The notes: generated by a model not told the origin, from the sequence alone. 64,000 bases of DNA from Clostridia bacterium (GCA_003249555.1 QKIQ01000110.1:1-64000), one strand, 5' to 3'; shown: positions 27,223-36,872, numbered from the stretch's first letter. Program-made: numbers and translations.

Positions 27223-28233
27223 CTAGTCTCTCCTCAACAGATACAGGAAGAACGGTGCGCCAAGAACCGCCATGACAACGCCGACAGGTATTTCAGACGG
27301 TGAAAACACCGTTCGTGCAAACGTGTCGGACAGCATCACCACCGCCGCCCCTAGAATCGCCGACCCCGGGAAGAGAAGCTTATAGTTGTTACCGATTATC
27401 AGCCGCACCGCGTGCGGAATAATGAGCCCCACAAAGCCGAGCAGTCCTACAACGGAAACCGCACTTGCCGCAAGCAGCGCCGCGAGCGCCGTCAGCCCAA
27501 GCCGAGACGCTTCCACGTTCAATCCAAGTCCTCTCGCCGTGTCATCACCCAGCACGAGTATATTCAGGCGCTGCGCAAACACAACCGAAAGCGTTGATCC
27601 AATCATGGTATAAGGCAAAATTGTATATACTTCGGGCCAGCTGCGCGCACTGAGGCTGCCGTTCATAAACGTCAGCGCGCCGTGTACTCTATCTGAGAAA
27701 AACACCATCAATGCCGAGATGCCCGCACCAAGGAACGCCGATACCGCAACGCCCGCGAGAATAATGCGTATTGGCTCAATACCGCCTTTCCATGCAAGCA
27801 TATAGATAATAATTGCCGCACCCAGCGCGCCGATAAACGCGCCGATGGGCACAAGAAAGTATAACTGCGGAAACAATATGAGAATCACAATGCCGACGAG
27901 CCCCGCACCGCTCGATATCCCAATGATTCCAGGATCGGCAAGCGGGTTTCCCATAACGCCCTGCAAAATGGCGCCGGATAATGCCAAATTCACCCCCACC
28001 ATCGCTGCGATCAACATTCTTGGAAGACGAACGTTCATTATAACCAAATGCGCAGTTGTCCCTTCGTTGTGAAACAGAGCTTGAACGATATCCGCAAAGC
28101 TGATTTTCATGCTTCCCATCAGGTTCCCCACCACAAATGAACCGATCATTATCACAATAAAGCTGCCGATCACAATCATCTTACGGCTCGTGCTCTCTTT
28201 TCTGATGGCCTTAGCTGGCTCATTTTTACTCAT
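27223..28233 (-). CDS. btuC: ABC transporter permease, BtuC/FecCD type
   Basis: A 336-residue permease of the FecCD family, with about nine or ten membrane segments and conserved stretches RLPRMLIAAMVGVNLALSG, GVMGNPLADPGIIGISSGA and VGLIIPHAVRL. It overlaps the end of btuF by eight bases (ATGAGTAA). It forms a homodimer with two BtuD ATPases. Substrate is inferred as corrinoid from riboswitch control. Confidence 0.88.
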   Translation of the reverse strand: MSKNEPAKAIRKESTSRKMIVIGSFIVIMIGSFVVGNLMGSMKISFADIVQALFHNEGTTAHLVIMNVRLPRMLIAAMVGVNLALSGAILQGVMGNPLADPGIIGISSGAGLVGIVILILFPQLYFLVPIGAFIGALGAAIIIYMLAWKGGIEPIRIILAGVAVSAFLGAGISALMVFFSDRVHGALTFMNGSLSARSWPEVYTILPYTMIGSTLSVVFAQRLNILVLGDDTARGLGLNVEASRLGLTALAALLAASAVSVVGLLGFVGLIIPHAVRLIIGNNYKLLFPGSAILGAAVVMLSDTFARTVFSPSEIPVGVVMAVLGAPFFLYLLRRD

Positions 28234-29266
28234 TAAGCACTCCGTAGATCTCGGGGTAGACGCTTTTAGCCATATACTCTATGCCCGTAACGTATTCATG
28301 ACCCGGATTGTAGAGAAAATACTCCTGCGGCAAATAAACGACATGGCCATCCTTCACCGCCTGAACTGTCTGCCAAACCGGATTCGTATCAAACTCTTCC
28401 TGCATGACGCGCTTTGCGTCTTCATTTGACGCAATCATCGATGTCACGAGAACCACATCCGGATTTTTCTCCGCAATATACTCGATATCGAGCGGTGTTG
28501 TTTCACTGCCTAGCGTATCGGGTGCGAGTCCTGATGCGATGTTTTTGATTCCAAGTATATTCGCCACATCGCCCGCGATGGAGTTATCCAGCTTTACGGC
28601 AAGGCTGGATGACGTAACATACATAATAACCACTGATTTGGGCTGCTTTGGCAATTGATCAACAATCTCCAGTTTGCCGCTCTCCATATCTTCTATAATC
28701 GCTTCGGCTTCGGTTTCGTTTTCAAGCAGCTTGCCAAACACGCGGATGTGATCAATGACATCATCGTATGAACGCATATGCAGCAGCATGGCCGGCTTTC
28801 CCATCTCGTTCATCGCGTTTGCCATCGATGTTTGAATGCCAACCTGCGCGATCGTCATGTCCGGATTGATTTCCATGATCTTCTCTGTACTGGGGTTATA
28901 TACAGCGCCGATGGAAGGCAGCGCGAGGATCTCATCCTGATAAGACTCATCGATATATGCCGATCCAAGGTCTGTGATACACGCTGATTTGCCGCCGAGC
29001 TTATACCAAAGATTGATATAAGTGCCTGAAGTCACGGCCCATTTTTCCGGCATTTTCTCAATCACAAACTCGTTGTTCAAATAGTCCGTGACTGTATACG
29101 GATAACCGTCGCCTTCAATCAGGACTTTGTGTGTTTCGTCTTCACGCGTTTTTGTTGCCTCAGTGTTCACCATACCGCCCATAGACGCTTTACCTGCCGC
29201 GCATCCGCAAAGAAACATTGCCAATATCAATACTGCGCACAGAACTACATTCGTCTTCTTAACCAT
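28226..29266 (-). CDS. btuF: Corrinoid/siderophore-type binding lipoprotein, BtuF-like
   Basis: A 346-residue binding protein when started at the ATG 29266 (MVKKTNVVLC), which has GGTGAG just upstream; a GTG nine bases earlier is the alternative. Lipid attachment is predicted at Cys22 (FLCGC). The mature part is a cluster A-II binding protein with two lobes and one connecting helix (MVNSTEAT..., NPDMTIAQVGIQTS, NPDVVLVTS). It is the first gene after a cobalamin riboswitch. Specificity for cobalamin, cobinamide or another cobalt chelate is not decided by sequence. Confidence 0.85.
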   Translation of the reverse strand: MVKKTNVVLCAVLILAMFLCGCAAGKASMGGMVNTEATKTREDETHKVLIEGDGYPYTVTDYLNNEFVIEKMPEKWAVTSGTYINLWYKLGGKSACITDLGSAYIDESYQDEILALPSIGAVYNPSTEKIMEINPDMTIAQVGIQTSMANAMNEMGKPAMLLHMRSYDDVIDHIRVFGKLLENETEAEAIIEDMESGKLEIVDQLPKQPKSVVIMYVTSSSLAVKLDNSIAGDVANILGIKNIASGLAPDTLGSETTPLDIEYIAEKNPDVVLVTSMIASNEDAKRVMQEEFDTNPVWQTVQAVKDGHVVYLPQEYFLYNPGHEYVTGIEYMAKSVYPEIYGVLNE

Positions 29267-29289
29267 TTGACTCACCCGAACTTTCTATA

Positions 29290-29319
29290 AAAATAAAAAC
29301 CCCGCTTGTATCAGCGAGG
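29290..29319 (-). terminator. Riboswitch-controlled terminator before btuF
   Basis: On the minus strand CCTCGCT pairs with AGCGGGG across a five- or six-base loop, followed by TTTTTATTTTT. It sits between the cobalamin aptamer and btuF, and is the expected off-switch of the expression platform. Confidence 0.85.
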
Positions 29320-29390
29320 TAATAATCGATTTCACAGACATCTGTCCACAAAAAAAACACTACGTTCCCCATCCGAAACAAGAGCTTGCA

Positions 29391-29552
29391 ATACTTTCGG
29401 CAGGTCTTCTGACTTAGCTTCATTGGCCTTTTTCACCTTCCCGTTTTCACAGTGGCTAGCTTATCGCTTGAAAAAGACCTCCACATTACAGCAGCGGAGG
29501 CTGTACCGGATTCTCACCGGTTTCCCTATTTATCTTCGCAGACCGAAAATAG
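29391..29552 (-). ncRNA. Cobalamin riboswitch upstream of btuFCD-cobN-cbiK-chlID
   Basis: The minus strand carries the hallmark segments in order: GGGAAACCGGTGAGAATCC, the ACAGCCTCCGCTGCTGTAA core, the B12 box AGCCACTGTG, and the GTCAGAAGACCTGCC end. The P1 stem is formed by TATTTTCGG with CCGAAAGTA at 29543-29551 and 29392-29400. When the ligand is bound, the terminator at 29290-29319 should form and silence the operon. This is the first of three such elements in the window. Confidence 0.95.
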
Positions 29553-29570
29553 TTATATTAAATTTTCTAT

Positions 29571-29599
29571 ATAATAATATTATTTACGCCAAATATCAA
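29571..29599 (-). promoter_or_regulatory. Sigma-70-type promoter for the btu/chelatase operon
   Basis: The -35 box TTGATA (29599-29594) and -10 box TATTAT (29576-29571) are separated by exactly 17 bases. The predicted start is near 29563, just before the riboswitch aptamer. It lies in the short gap after cbiL, so this operon is transcribed separately. Confidence 0.75.
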
Positions 29600-29661
29600 G
29601 GTATTTTTATTTATTATGAGGAAGTTTTTTGTTTTATAACAAACCATACAACCTGCTCCTC

Positions 29662-30354
29662 TTATTTTCTCGCAAGAACAACAGATAAATAATCTTTGTT
29701 GTTTTCAAGACCGCTTATCACATCATCCACAACGCGCGCATCTTCAAACCCGCAGCGCAGCACAAGCATCCCGCTTTCATCAAGCCCGTGCTTATTCAGC
29801 AATTGCACCAGCCGCTGTTCACGCTTATATACCTTCATAAACACGAAGGCATCACTGCTTGCTATTACACGGTCAATCTGCTTGTCCGTTGCGTTCATTG
29901 GAATGACGGACAATACTTCATCTTTCTCAACAAGCGGACGATTCGCCATGGCCGCCGCCGCGCAAAACGAAGTAATTCCCGGGATTGTCTCAATCTCAAC
30001 GTCGCTTTCTCCAAGCGCTTTGACGATATAACCGTATGTACTGTAAACGCCCGGGTCTCCAAGAGTAATGAACCCCACGTTTTTATTTTTGGCGATTTCT
30101 CGCCTGATAATGTTTGCAGCTTCTTTGCCTGCGTCAATAAACACTTGCTCGTCAACGACCATGGGGAAATCCACGATGGCCACCTCAAGCGATTCTTTCA
30201 GGTATTTTTGTGCAATGGTATGCGCCACGCCCATCGCTCCGCTTTTCGTCGAGGGAACAAGCAGCACATCCAGTTCTCCAAGCACCTCAACAGCCCTCAA
30301 TGTCAGCAGCTTTTCATCGCCGGGACCCACGCCGATGCCGTAAAACTTATTCAT
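29662..30354 (-). CDS. cbiL: Cobalt-factor II C20-methyltransferase CbiL
   Basis: A 230-residue SAM-dependent tetrapyrrole methyltransferase that methylates C20 of cobalt-sirohydrochlorin (cobalt-factor II). The N-terminal GIGVGPGDEKLLTLRAVEVL and the GDPGVYSTYGYI and IPGITSFCAAAA segments identify the family; the LVPS after the first helix is typical for CbiL/CobI. It overlaps the hemL stop by eight bases and is the last gene of the 19-gene operon. It acts directly on the CbiK product. Confidence 0.92.
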   Translation of the reverse strand: MNKFYGIGVGPGDEKLLTLRAVEVLGELDVLLVPSTKSGAMGVAHTIAQKYLKESLEVAIVDFPMVVDEQVFIDAGKEAANIIRREIAKNKNVGFITLGDPGVYSTYGYIVKALGESDVEIETIPGITSFCAAAAMANRPLVEKDEVLSVIPMNATDKQIDRVIASSDAFVFMKVYKREQRLVQLLNKHGLDESGMLVLRCGFEDARVVDDVISGLENNKDYLSVVLARK

Positions 30355-31645
30355 TTATTTGTATCTCCTTAAGAACACGTCGATTAATCTCAATCGTTTT
30401 ATCAATATCGTCCGTTGTATGCGCCGCTGACAGAAATATGCCCTCAAATTGTGACGGCGGCATCAGCACGCCGCGTTCCAGCATTCCCCGAAAATACCGC
30501 GCATACATAGCGGTGTCACTCATCATCACGTCTTCGTATGTTTTCACACACTGATCGGTAAAGAATATGCCAAGCATGCCGCCCACACGCGTCGTCACGG
30601 CTTTTATTCCCGTATCCGCAATGTTTGTCTCAAAGCCCTCCTGCAGCCGCTTTGCGTTCTCTTCCATTTGCTTATATAGCTCTTTATGGCTCTGCAAGTA
30701 TCTCAGCACATTGAGTCCCATGTGCATCGCCACCGGATTGCCTGAAAGCGTCCCCGCTTGATACACACCGCCAAGCGGCGCGACAACGTTCATGATATCG
30801 CGTTTCCCGCCGTATGCGCCCACAGGCAGTCCCCCGCCGATGATTTTGCCAAGGCACGTTATATCCGGCTTGATGCCAAAGTATTCCTGCGCACCGCCGA
30901 ACGCCAACCGAAACCCCGTAATCACTTCATCAAATATCAGCAGTGTGCCGTACTCTTTAGTCTTTCTTCTCAATTCCATTAAAAATTCGATTTTCGGCGG
31001 TACGACCCCCATATTTCCTGGGACAGGTTCAACAATGACCGCCGCGATTCGTTTCCCGTCATTCTCGAATATCTCCTTGAGGCTTATCAGATCGTTGTAC
31101 TTACCGACAATCGTGTGTTTGGCCGTGTCCGCCGCGACACCCGCGCTTGTAGGGATGCCGTATGTCAACGTTCCCGAGCCGGATTTGACAAGCAGCGCGT
31201 CGCTATGCCCATGATAACAGCCTTCAAACTTGAGTATCATATCTCTGCCGGTATACCCTCTGGCCACACGCAGCGCACTCATCGCGGCTTCCGTACCCGA
31301 GTTGACCATACGCACCATGTCTATCGATGGATATGCGTCACAAATCAATTTGGCGACATCGACTTCAACCGCCGTTGCCGCACCAAAGCTTGTACCTGCG
31401 CGTATCACTTCTTCCACGCCCTTCAGCGCGATATCGCTCGCATGGCCGAGTATCATTGGCCCCCATGATCCGATATAGTCCAAAAATCGGTTGCCGTCTT
31501 CGTCCGTCACGTACGCACCGCGTGCGCTTTTTACAAATACCGGCGCCATGTTTACAGATTTATACGCGCGTACAGGACTGTTCACGCCGCCGGGTATATA
31601 TCGGCATGCCTGCTCGTAGAGTTTGTTTGATCGTTCAAAATTCAT
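30347..31645 (-). CDS. hemL: Glutamate-1-semialdehyde 2,1-aminomutase
   Basis: A 432-residue PLP enzyme that converts glutamate-1-semialdehyde to 5-aminolevulinate, the second step of the C5 route. The class III aminotransferase pattern is complete: RGAYVTDEDGNRFLDYIGSWGP, FEGCYHGHSDALLV, LIFDEVITGFR, and the PLP lysine in CLGKIIGGGLPVGAYGG. Full length compared with the family. It overlaps hemB by four bases. It works with HemA of the same operon. Confidence 0.95.
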   Translation of the reverse strand: MNFERSNKLYEQACRYIPGGVNSPVRAYKSVNMAPVFVKSARGAYVTDEDGNRFLDYIGSWGPMILGHASDIALKGVEEVIRAGTSFGAATAVEVDVAKLICDAYPSIDMVRMVNSGTEAAMSALRVARGYTGRDMILKFEGCYHGHSDALLVKSGSGTLTYGIPTSAGVAADTAKHTIVGKYNDLISLKEIFENDGKRIAAVIVEPVPGNMGVVPPKIEFLMELRRKTKEYGTLLIFDEVITGFRLAFGGAQEYFGIKPDITCLGKIIGGGLPVGAYGGKRDIMNVVAPLGGVYQAGTLSGNPVAMHMGLNVLRYLQSHKELYKQMEENAKRLQEGFETNIADTGIKAVTTRVGGMLGIFFTDQCVKTYEDVMMSDTAMYARYFRGMLERGVLMPPSQFEGIFLSAAHTTDDIDKTIEINRRVLKEIQINE

Positions 31646-32622
31646 TTTGCTTCTCCCAGCAATTCCTGTATCTGTTTTGCAAAATACGTGATGATGATAT
31701 TCGCTCCACTTCGCTTGATAGCCATCAACGACTCGTATATTGCCATTTTGTTCAGCACACCGTCCTTCACCGCATTATACAGCATACTGTATTCTCCGCT
31801 GACCTGATAGGCCGCCATCGGCACATCAAAACGTTCGTGTCCCAAGCGGATAATATCGAGATACGCGCCAGCCGGTTTGACCATGATGATGTCTGCACCT
31901 TCTTCGATATCCAGCCGCATTTCGCGAAGCGCTTCCTTGCTGGTACTAAAATCCATCTGATACGCTTTTCGATCGCCGAACGCCGGCGCGGAATGTACCG
32001 CTTCACGAAACGGTCCGTACAGATTCGACGCGTACTTGGCGCTGTAAGCCATGATGGATACATAATCAAAACCGGCTGCGTCAAGTGAATGACGAATACT
32101 GCCCACGCGTCCGTCCATCATATCGGACGGCGCAACCATATCTGCTCCCGCTTTGGCATGACTGACCGCCACTTTATTCAGCGCATCCAACGTTTTTGTG
32201 TGATCAATATACCCCTTGTCCGAAAAGAAACAGCAGTGCCCGTCGCTCTTATACTGACACAAGCACACATCCGTTGCGACAAACATATCGGGATACGTAC
32301 CCTTGATCTCTCGTACAGCCCGCTGAACAATGCCGTCTTCAAAAAACGCACCGCTGCCCTCATCATCCTTTTGCTTAGGCTCACCAAACACAAGCACAGC
32401 GCGGATTCCCTTGCTCTTGAGCATGGCAATCTCTTCACTAAGCATATCCACCGATAAATGATACTGTTCCTTCATGGACGGAATCTCTTTACGAATTTCC
32501 GTTCCTTCCACCGCAAACAACGGATAAATAAAATCGTCCATCGTCAGCACGTTCTCACGCACCAGCGCGCGTATCGTCGCACTTGCTCTTAGCCTGGTCG
32601 GCTTTTTTTTGTTATTGATCAC
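31642..32622 (-). CDS. hemB: Porphobilinogen synthase (5-aminolevulinate dehydratase)
   Basis: A 326-residue enzyme that joins two 5-aminolevulinates into porphobilinogen. The three-cysteine zinc site is present (DVCLCQYKSDGHC), so it is the zinc-dependent form. Catalytic lysines lie in SDMMDGRV-adjacent and MVKPAGAYLDI segments as in the family. It overlaps the cobA/hemD gene by 11 bases and hemL by four. Confidence 0.95.
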   Translation of the reverse strand: MINNKKKPTRLRASATIRALVRENVLTMDDFIYPLFAVEGTEIRKEIPSMKEQYHLSVDMLSEEIAMLKSKGIRAVLVFGEPKQKDDEGSGAFFEDGIVQRAVREIKGTYPDMFVATDVCLCQYKSDGHCCFFSDKGYIDHTKTLDALNKVAVSHAKAGADMVAPSDMMDGRVGSIRHSLDAAGFDYVSIMAYSAKYASNLYGPFREAVHSAPAFGDRKAYQMDFSTSKEALREMRLDIEEGADIIMVKPAGAYLDIIRLGHERFDVPMAAYQVSGEYSMLYNAVKDGVLNKMAIYESLMAIKRSGANIIITYFAKQIQELLGEAK

Positions 32623-34105
32623 CTTTTAGCACCTCCAATATTCCGTCGATCGTGTATTCATTCGCCTGAGCATATACGCAAAGCCCATGTTCTTCTATTT
32701 TCTGACTCGTCTGCGGTCCGATGGATATGAGTTTTGCGCCGCCAAGCTTTGACTGCGCCTTTTCGCCCATTTCCGCGACAAAATTTTCCACCGTTGAACT
32801 ACTGGCAAACGTAATATAGTCGATCTCGCCGCAAGCCAGCATGGCTTTGACGGCACTGTAATCTGCGTCCGCACGCACGGTCTCGTATATTTTTATCTCC
32901 GTGACAGGCGCAATTTTTTTAAGCGTATCCACCAAGTAAGGACGCGCATTGCCTGCACGCGGGATCAGTATCTTATCATCCGGTTTCAATATGTTTTTCA
33001 GCATATCCACTAACGCCTCGCCAACGAACTCCCAAGGCATATAATCCGCTGCAATTCCGTGAGCTTCAAGCGCTTTCGCCGTGCCTTTACCTATCACCGC
33101 GATCTTTGCTTTGCCCAATGCGCGTGCGTCTTTGCCCGCTTTGCGTAACGCGTCAAAGAATATGTCCACGCCGTTTTCGCTAGTGAAAATGACGTATGTG
33201 TAATTCGCGAGCCGTGCAATCTCTGCCGACAACCGTTCCGCCTGTATGGGTCGCGTTTCAATCATCGGCATCTCAATTGACTGTCCGCCAAGCTCACTGA
33301 TTCGTTCCATAAGCTGTGAGCTTTGCGCACGTGCACGCGTGACGATGATTTTTTTCCCAAACAGCGGCTTTTTTTCAAAAAAACTGAGCGCGTCGCGCTT
33401 GGTCACCACATCACCGATGACGATGAGCCCCGGAGCAGTTATACCGTTTTCCGCCGCATCATGCGCGAGCGTACCAAGCGTCCCTACAACTGTGCGCTGC
33501 ATCGGACTGCTTGCCCGATGCACAACAGCTGCCGGCGCATCTGCGTCCATACCACCTTTTTGCAAACCGCTGCATATGTTTTCAATGTTTCCGATACCCA
33601 TGAGAAAAACAAGCGTCCCTTTGAGTTTTGCGTATATGTCGTAATCAAGGCTGTCGCTGCTGGGCTGCCGATGACCGGTTATCACATGAAAGCTTGTCGC
33701 CATGCCCCGGTGTGTAACCGGGATGCCGGCGTAAGCAAGCCCTCCGATCACCGATGTGATTCCGGGCACCACTTCAAACGCAATTCCCGCCGCAGCAAGC
33801 GCTTCGCCCTCTTCTCCGCCACGACCAAACACATACGGATCTCCGCCTTTGAGACGCACCACCGTTTTGCCAGCCATGGCTTTATCCACGATAAGTTGAT
33901 TAATATCCTCCTGCCGCATGGTGTGTTTGCCCGCCTGTTTGCCGACGTATATCTTTTCACAGCCTTCTTTTGCATACGACAGCAGCGAAGGGTTTGCAAG
34001 CCAGTCATAAATCAGCACACCTGCTTTCGCTATCGCTTTTTGTCCTTTAATCGTCAGCAGATCAGGCTCACCGCAGCCTGCCCCCACGAGATATACGTTA
34101 CTCAT
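32612..34105 (-). CDS. cobA-hemD: Fused uroporphyrinogen-III C-methyltransferase / uroporphyrinogen-III synthase
   Basis: A 497-residue fusion. Residues 1-245 are the SUMT methyltransferase (VYLVGAGCGEPDLLTIKG, RLKGGDPYVFGRGGEE, VVPGITSVIGG), making precorrin-2. Residues 250-497 are HemD (KKIIVTRARAQSSQL, FTSENGVDIFFDAL), which closes the ring to uroporphyrinogen III. This fusion is common in Clostridia and channels the ring straight to corrin or siroheme. It overlaps hemC by eight bases. Confidence 0.95.
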   Translation of the reverse strand: MSNVYLVGAGCGEPDLLTIKGQKAIAKAGVLIYDWLANPSLLSYAKEGCEKIYVGKQAGKHTMRQEDINQLIVDKAMAGKTVVRLKGGDPYVFGRGGEEGEALAAAGIAFEVVPGITSVIGGLAYAGIPVTHRGMATSFHVITGHRQPSSDSLDYDIYAKLKGTLVFLMGIGNIENICSGLQKGGMDADAPAAVVHRASSPMQRTVVGTLGTLAHDAAENGITAPGLIVIGDVVTKRDALSFFEKKPLFGKKIIVTRARAQSSQLMERISELGGQSIEMPMIETRPIQAERLSAEIARLANYTYVIFTSENGVDIFFDALRKAGKDARALGKAKIAVIGKGTAKALEAHGIAADYMPWEFVGEALVDMLKNILKPDDKILIPRAGNARPYLVDTLKKIAPVTEIKIYETVRADADYSAVKAMLACGEIDYITFASSSTVENFVAEMGEKAQSKLGGAKLISIGPQTSQKIEEHGLCVYAQANEYTIDGILEVLKGDQ

Positions 34106-34997
34106 CTTGCAATTCCTTTTTTATCTGCTCGGCAAGGAGTTCCCCCATATCTTGATGCTGCCCGATCCTGCCGACGATCTGCTTTTTCACATACTTTTTA
34201 TCCGTACCGAACAATCCTGTAAGCTTGACTTCGTCTCCGTCGATAAGCGCATACGCACCCGTCGGCGCATGACACCCGCCTTCAATATGATACAAAAACG
34301 AGCGTTCCAGCTCTGCCTGCAAGCTTGCCGTTTCATCCCTCAAGCATTCAAGAATCGTGTGAAGATCGTCGTCATCTTCTCGAATCTCAACCGCAAGAAT
34401 ACCCTGACAAGGCGCAGGCAGCATCACGTCTTCGGGCAGCGGCAATACCGTATAATTGTCGCTGTGATAGTTCAGCCGGTTCAACCCTGCCATGGCAAGG
34501 ATGATACCGTCCAAATTCTGAGTTTCGATCTTTTTGATGCGCGTTTCGATATTGCCGCGAATATCCGCAACTTTGATATCCGGCCTTGCGGTCTTGAGTT
34601 GTGCACTGCGGCGTTTGCTTCCGGTGGCGATGACCGCCCCACGTGGCAGATCTTTCAGCGAACCGACTTCATGCTTTGTCACCAGCGCATCTTTAGCATC
34701 TTCTCGAAGTGGTATATGCGAGAGCCTTAGCCCGTCCGGCAAAACCGCGGGCATATCCTTCATGCTGTTTACCGACAGGTCGATACGTCCATCCAATATC
34801 GCATCCTCTATCTCTTTGACAAACAGTCCTTTATCGCCGATGTCTGCAATCGGTTTGTCCACTATGATATCGCCTTTGGTCTTTATGACCTCAATTCTAA
34901 CTTCAATATCAGGACGTGATTTTGTAATTTTTTCTACGACCCAGTTGGTCTGGACAAGTGCCAGACGACTGCCCCGCGTTCCGATTTTCAGCTTCAT
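34098..34997 (-). CDS. hemC: Hydroxymethylbilane synthase (porphobilinogen deaminase)
   Basis: A 299-residue enzyme that polymerises four porphobilinogens. The N-terminal KIGTRGSRLALVQTNWV, the basic active-site region (ATGSKRRSAQL, DIRGNIETRIKK) and the dipyrromethane-cofactor cysteine in EGGCHAPTGAYA are all present. Slightly shorter than the E. coli enzyme (313). It overlaps its neighbours by four and eight bases. Confidence 0.95.
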   Translation of the reverse strand: MKLKIGTRGSRLALVQTNWVVEKITKSRPDIEVRIEVIKTKGDIIVDKPIADIGDKGLFVKEIEDAILDGRIDLSVNSMKDMPAVLPDGLRLSHIPLREDAKDALVTKHEVGSLKDLPRGAVIATGSKRRSAQLKTARPDIKVADIRGNIETRIKKIETQNLDGIILAMAGLNRLNYHSDNYTVLPLPEDVMLPAPCQGILAVEIREDDDDLHTILECLRDETASLQAELERSFLYHIEGGCHAPTGAYALIDGDEVKLTGLFGTDKKYVKKQIVGRIGQHQDMGELLAEQIKKELQDE

Positions 34998-35572
34998 TCT
35001 TCTCCTCTTTGCAATATCGCTTTAATTTCGCTTGTGTCCATGCACAGCGAACGCCTCAAAAGTTCGTGATCGTCTTTGTTTTTGATCTGCTTATTCAAAA
35101 CAGCTTTTCTAAGCTCTGCGTGCGCCTCAAACCGCTGTAACATATCTTCGTCTATTTTTTCGGTCAAACGTGTGCAAAGATACTTTGCAAACCCGGGATC
35201 CTTCCCGTTTGTGGTTACGCCGATGCATATTCCCTCGACTTTTTCAGACGCATTCACCGTAAAGTGCGACGCGTTCCCAACACTGAGACAAAGTATTCCT
35301 TTCTTGTCGCACATGTCATATACCTGCTTGTTGAGCGCATGATCGTCCGTCGCGCACACCACAACAAAAAAACCTTCTTCATCGCCCGGCTGATACGTGC
35401 GTTTTTTTAAGTTGTACGTTAATTCTTCGAAACGGTCATTCATTTTGGGTGCGATCACAGTCACAAGTGCACCGTGACGAATAAGCAGCTTGGCTTTGCG
35501 CAACGCGACTTCGCCACCGCCGATGACAAGCGCTTTTTTTTCGCAAATATTCAGCGATACCATCAGCCCCAT
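34994..35572 (-). CDS. Precorrin-2 dehydrogenase (Met8/CysG-N type)
   Basis: A 192-residue protein that oxidises precorrin-2 to sirohydrochlorin with NAD. The NAD-binding fold starts ALVIGGGEVALRKAKLLI, and the helical dimerisation domain forms the C-terminal part. The ATG at 35572 was chosen because GGAGG lies nine bases upstream and it follows the hemA stop by one base; a longer frame exists inside hemA. Its product is the substrate of CbiK. Met8-type enzymes can also insert iron to give siroheme, so a second role is possible. Confidence 0.88.
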   Translation of the reverse strand: MGLMVSLNICEKKALVIGGGEVALRKAKLLIRHGALVTVIAPKMNDRFEELTYNLKKRTYQPGDEEGFFVVVCATDDHALNKQVYDMCDKKGILCLSVGNASHFTVNASEKVEGICIGVTTNGKDPGFAKYLCTRLTEKIDEDMLQRFEAHAELRKAVLNKQIKNKDDHELLRRSLCMDTSEIKAILQRGEE

Positions 35573-35573
35573 A

Positions 35574-36824
35574 CTACGCTTCCTCCAAGTCGTACAAATA
35601 CGCGATCGCGCTCTTAAGGCGGTTAATATCGCCTTCATTATCGGCACTCTTGAGCTGTTCAATAGGTGTTCTTACGACTTTTTTAATACACGAACGCACA
35701 ATTTTTTGCATATTTTCCGCATCTTTCGAAGATAGATCAATTTTTTTATCGATCAGCGTCCACGTATCCTGATATACATCGTCACAAATTTTATGGATCC
35801 TTTGAATGGTGTCATCCACCTGCGCCCGAACAAGCCACGCTTCCACCTGTGCTGCTTCCTCATCAATTTTCTCGCGTATCTGCTGAGCGACCTGTCTGCG
35901 GTAGGCTTCGTTTTCGTCCACGATAGCTTTCAGATCATCGAGGTCGAAACAAACCGCTTTTTCAATTTCACCGATACGCGTATCGATATCTCGCGGCACC
36001 GCCATGTCCATAAATGTGACGTTTTTTTCGAGCTTTAGAAGTTTATCGGCGTCGATAACAATATGCGGCGAAGCCGTCGCACTGAATACAACGTCCATAT
36101 CGGCAATGACCTTATACCGAGCCTCAAAATCGATAGTGGTCGCTTGCGTATACTCATTCTCAATATTCATGAATTTATGTCCACTGTAACTAGCTCTTTT
36201 TGTGATAAATATATTGACGTCTTTGATCTCACTTAAATATTTGAGTATCAGTTTTCCTATTTTGCCCATCCCTATTAACAGCACATTTTTACCGCCAAAA
36301 CCGCCGATCTCGCGCGATATGTATTTAACAGCGACCGATGAAACGCTCAGCGGGTTCTCCGACATCCTGTATACCGTTTTAATTCTTTTTGCAAACTCTA
36401 CGCTCTTGCGAAACACCATATTTAATATTTTTCCGCTGCTGCCGTTAGTCATAGCAAAGCTAATCGCGTCCTTAACCTGCCCTAGTATCTGGTCTTCACC
36501 AAGCACGAGCGATTCAATCCCGCAGGCCACTCTAAAAAGGTGCGATATCGCGTCATTCTTTCGATAGATGTAAAGGTACTGTGAAATATTTGATCCAAAA
36601 GCCTCTTCGCAGTATTCTTCAATAATGGACGCAGCTTCTTTTGCACTTGACGATATAAAATATATTTCCGCGCGGTTGCATGTCGAAAGAATCACAATCT
36701 CATCAATACCGCAAAGCTTGAGCGTCTCAATTGCTTGAGTCTTCTTGTTCGTGGTAAACGCGATTTTTTCTCTTATCTCAATCGCTGCGTTTTGATGGCT
36801 AATGCCAACAACCCCGACTTCCAT
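35574..36824 (-). CDS. hemA: Glutamyl-tRNA reductase
   Basis: A 416-residue enzyme that reduces glutamyl-tRNA to glutamate-1-semialdehyde, the committed step of tetrapyrrole synthesis. It has the catalytic Cys49 in LSTCNRAEIYF, the NADPH-binding LLIGMGKIGKLI and the C-terminal dimerisation helices. Its presence inside a cobalamin operon means precursor supply follows corrin demand. A gap of 48 bp separates it from cbiB; a GGGGGA site precedes the ATG. Confidence 0.95.
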   Translation of the reverse strand: MEVGVVGISHQNAAIEIREKIAFTTNKKTQAIETLKLCGIDEIVILSTCNRAEIYFISSSAKEAASIIEEYCEEAFGSNISQYLYIYRKNDAISHLFRVACGIESLVLGEDQILGQVKDAISFAMTNGSSGKILNMVFRKSVEFAKRIKTVYRMSENPLSVSSVAVKYISREIGGFGGKNVLLIGMGKIGKLILKYLSEIKDVNIFITKRASYSGHKFMNIENEYTQATTIDFEARYKVIADMDVVFSATASPHIVIDADKLLKLEKNVTFMDMAVPRDIDTRIGEIEKAVCFDLDDLKAIVDENEAYRRQVAQQIREKIDEEAAQVEAWLVRAQVDDTIQRIHKICDDVYQDTWTLIDKKIDLSSKDAENMQKIVRSCIKKVVRTPIEQLKSADNEGDINRLKSAIAYLYDLEEA

Positions 36825-36872
36825 CTATTCCCCCCGTATCATCAAATTTTTTAAAATTTCTATTTTTTGTAA

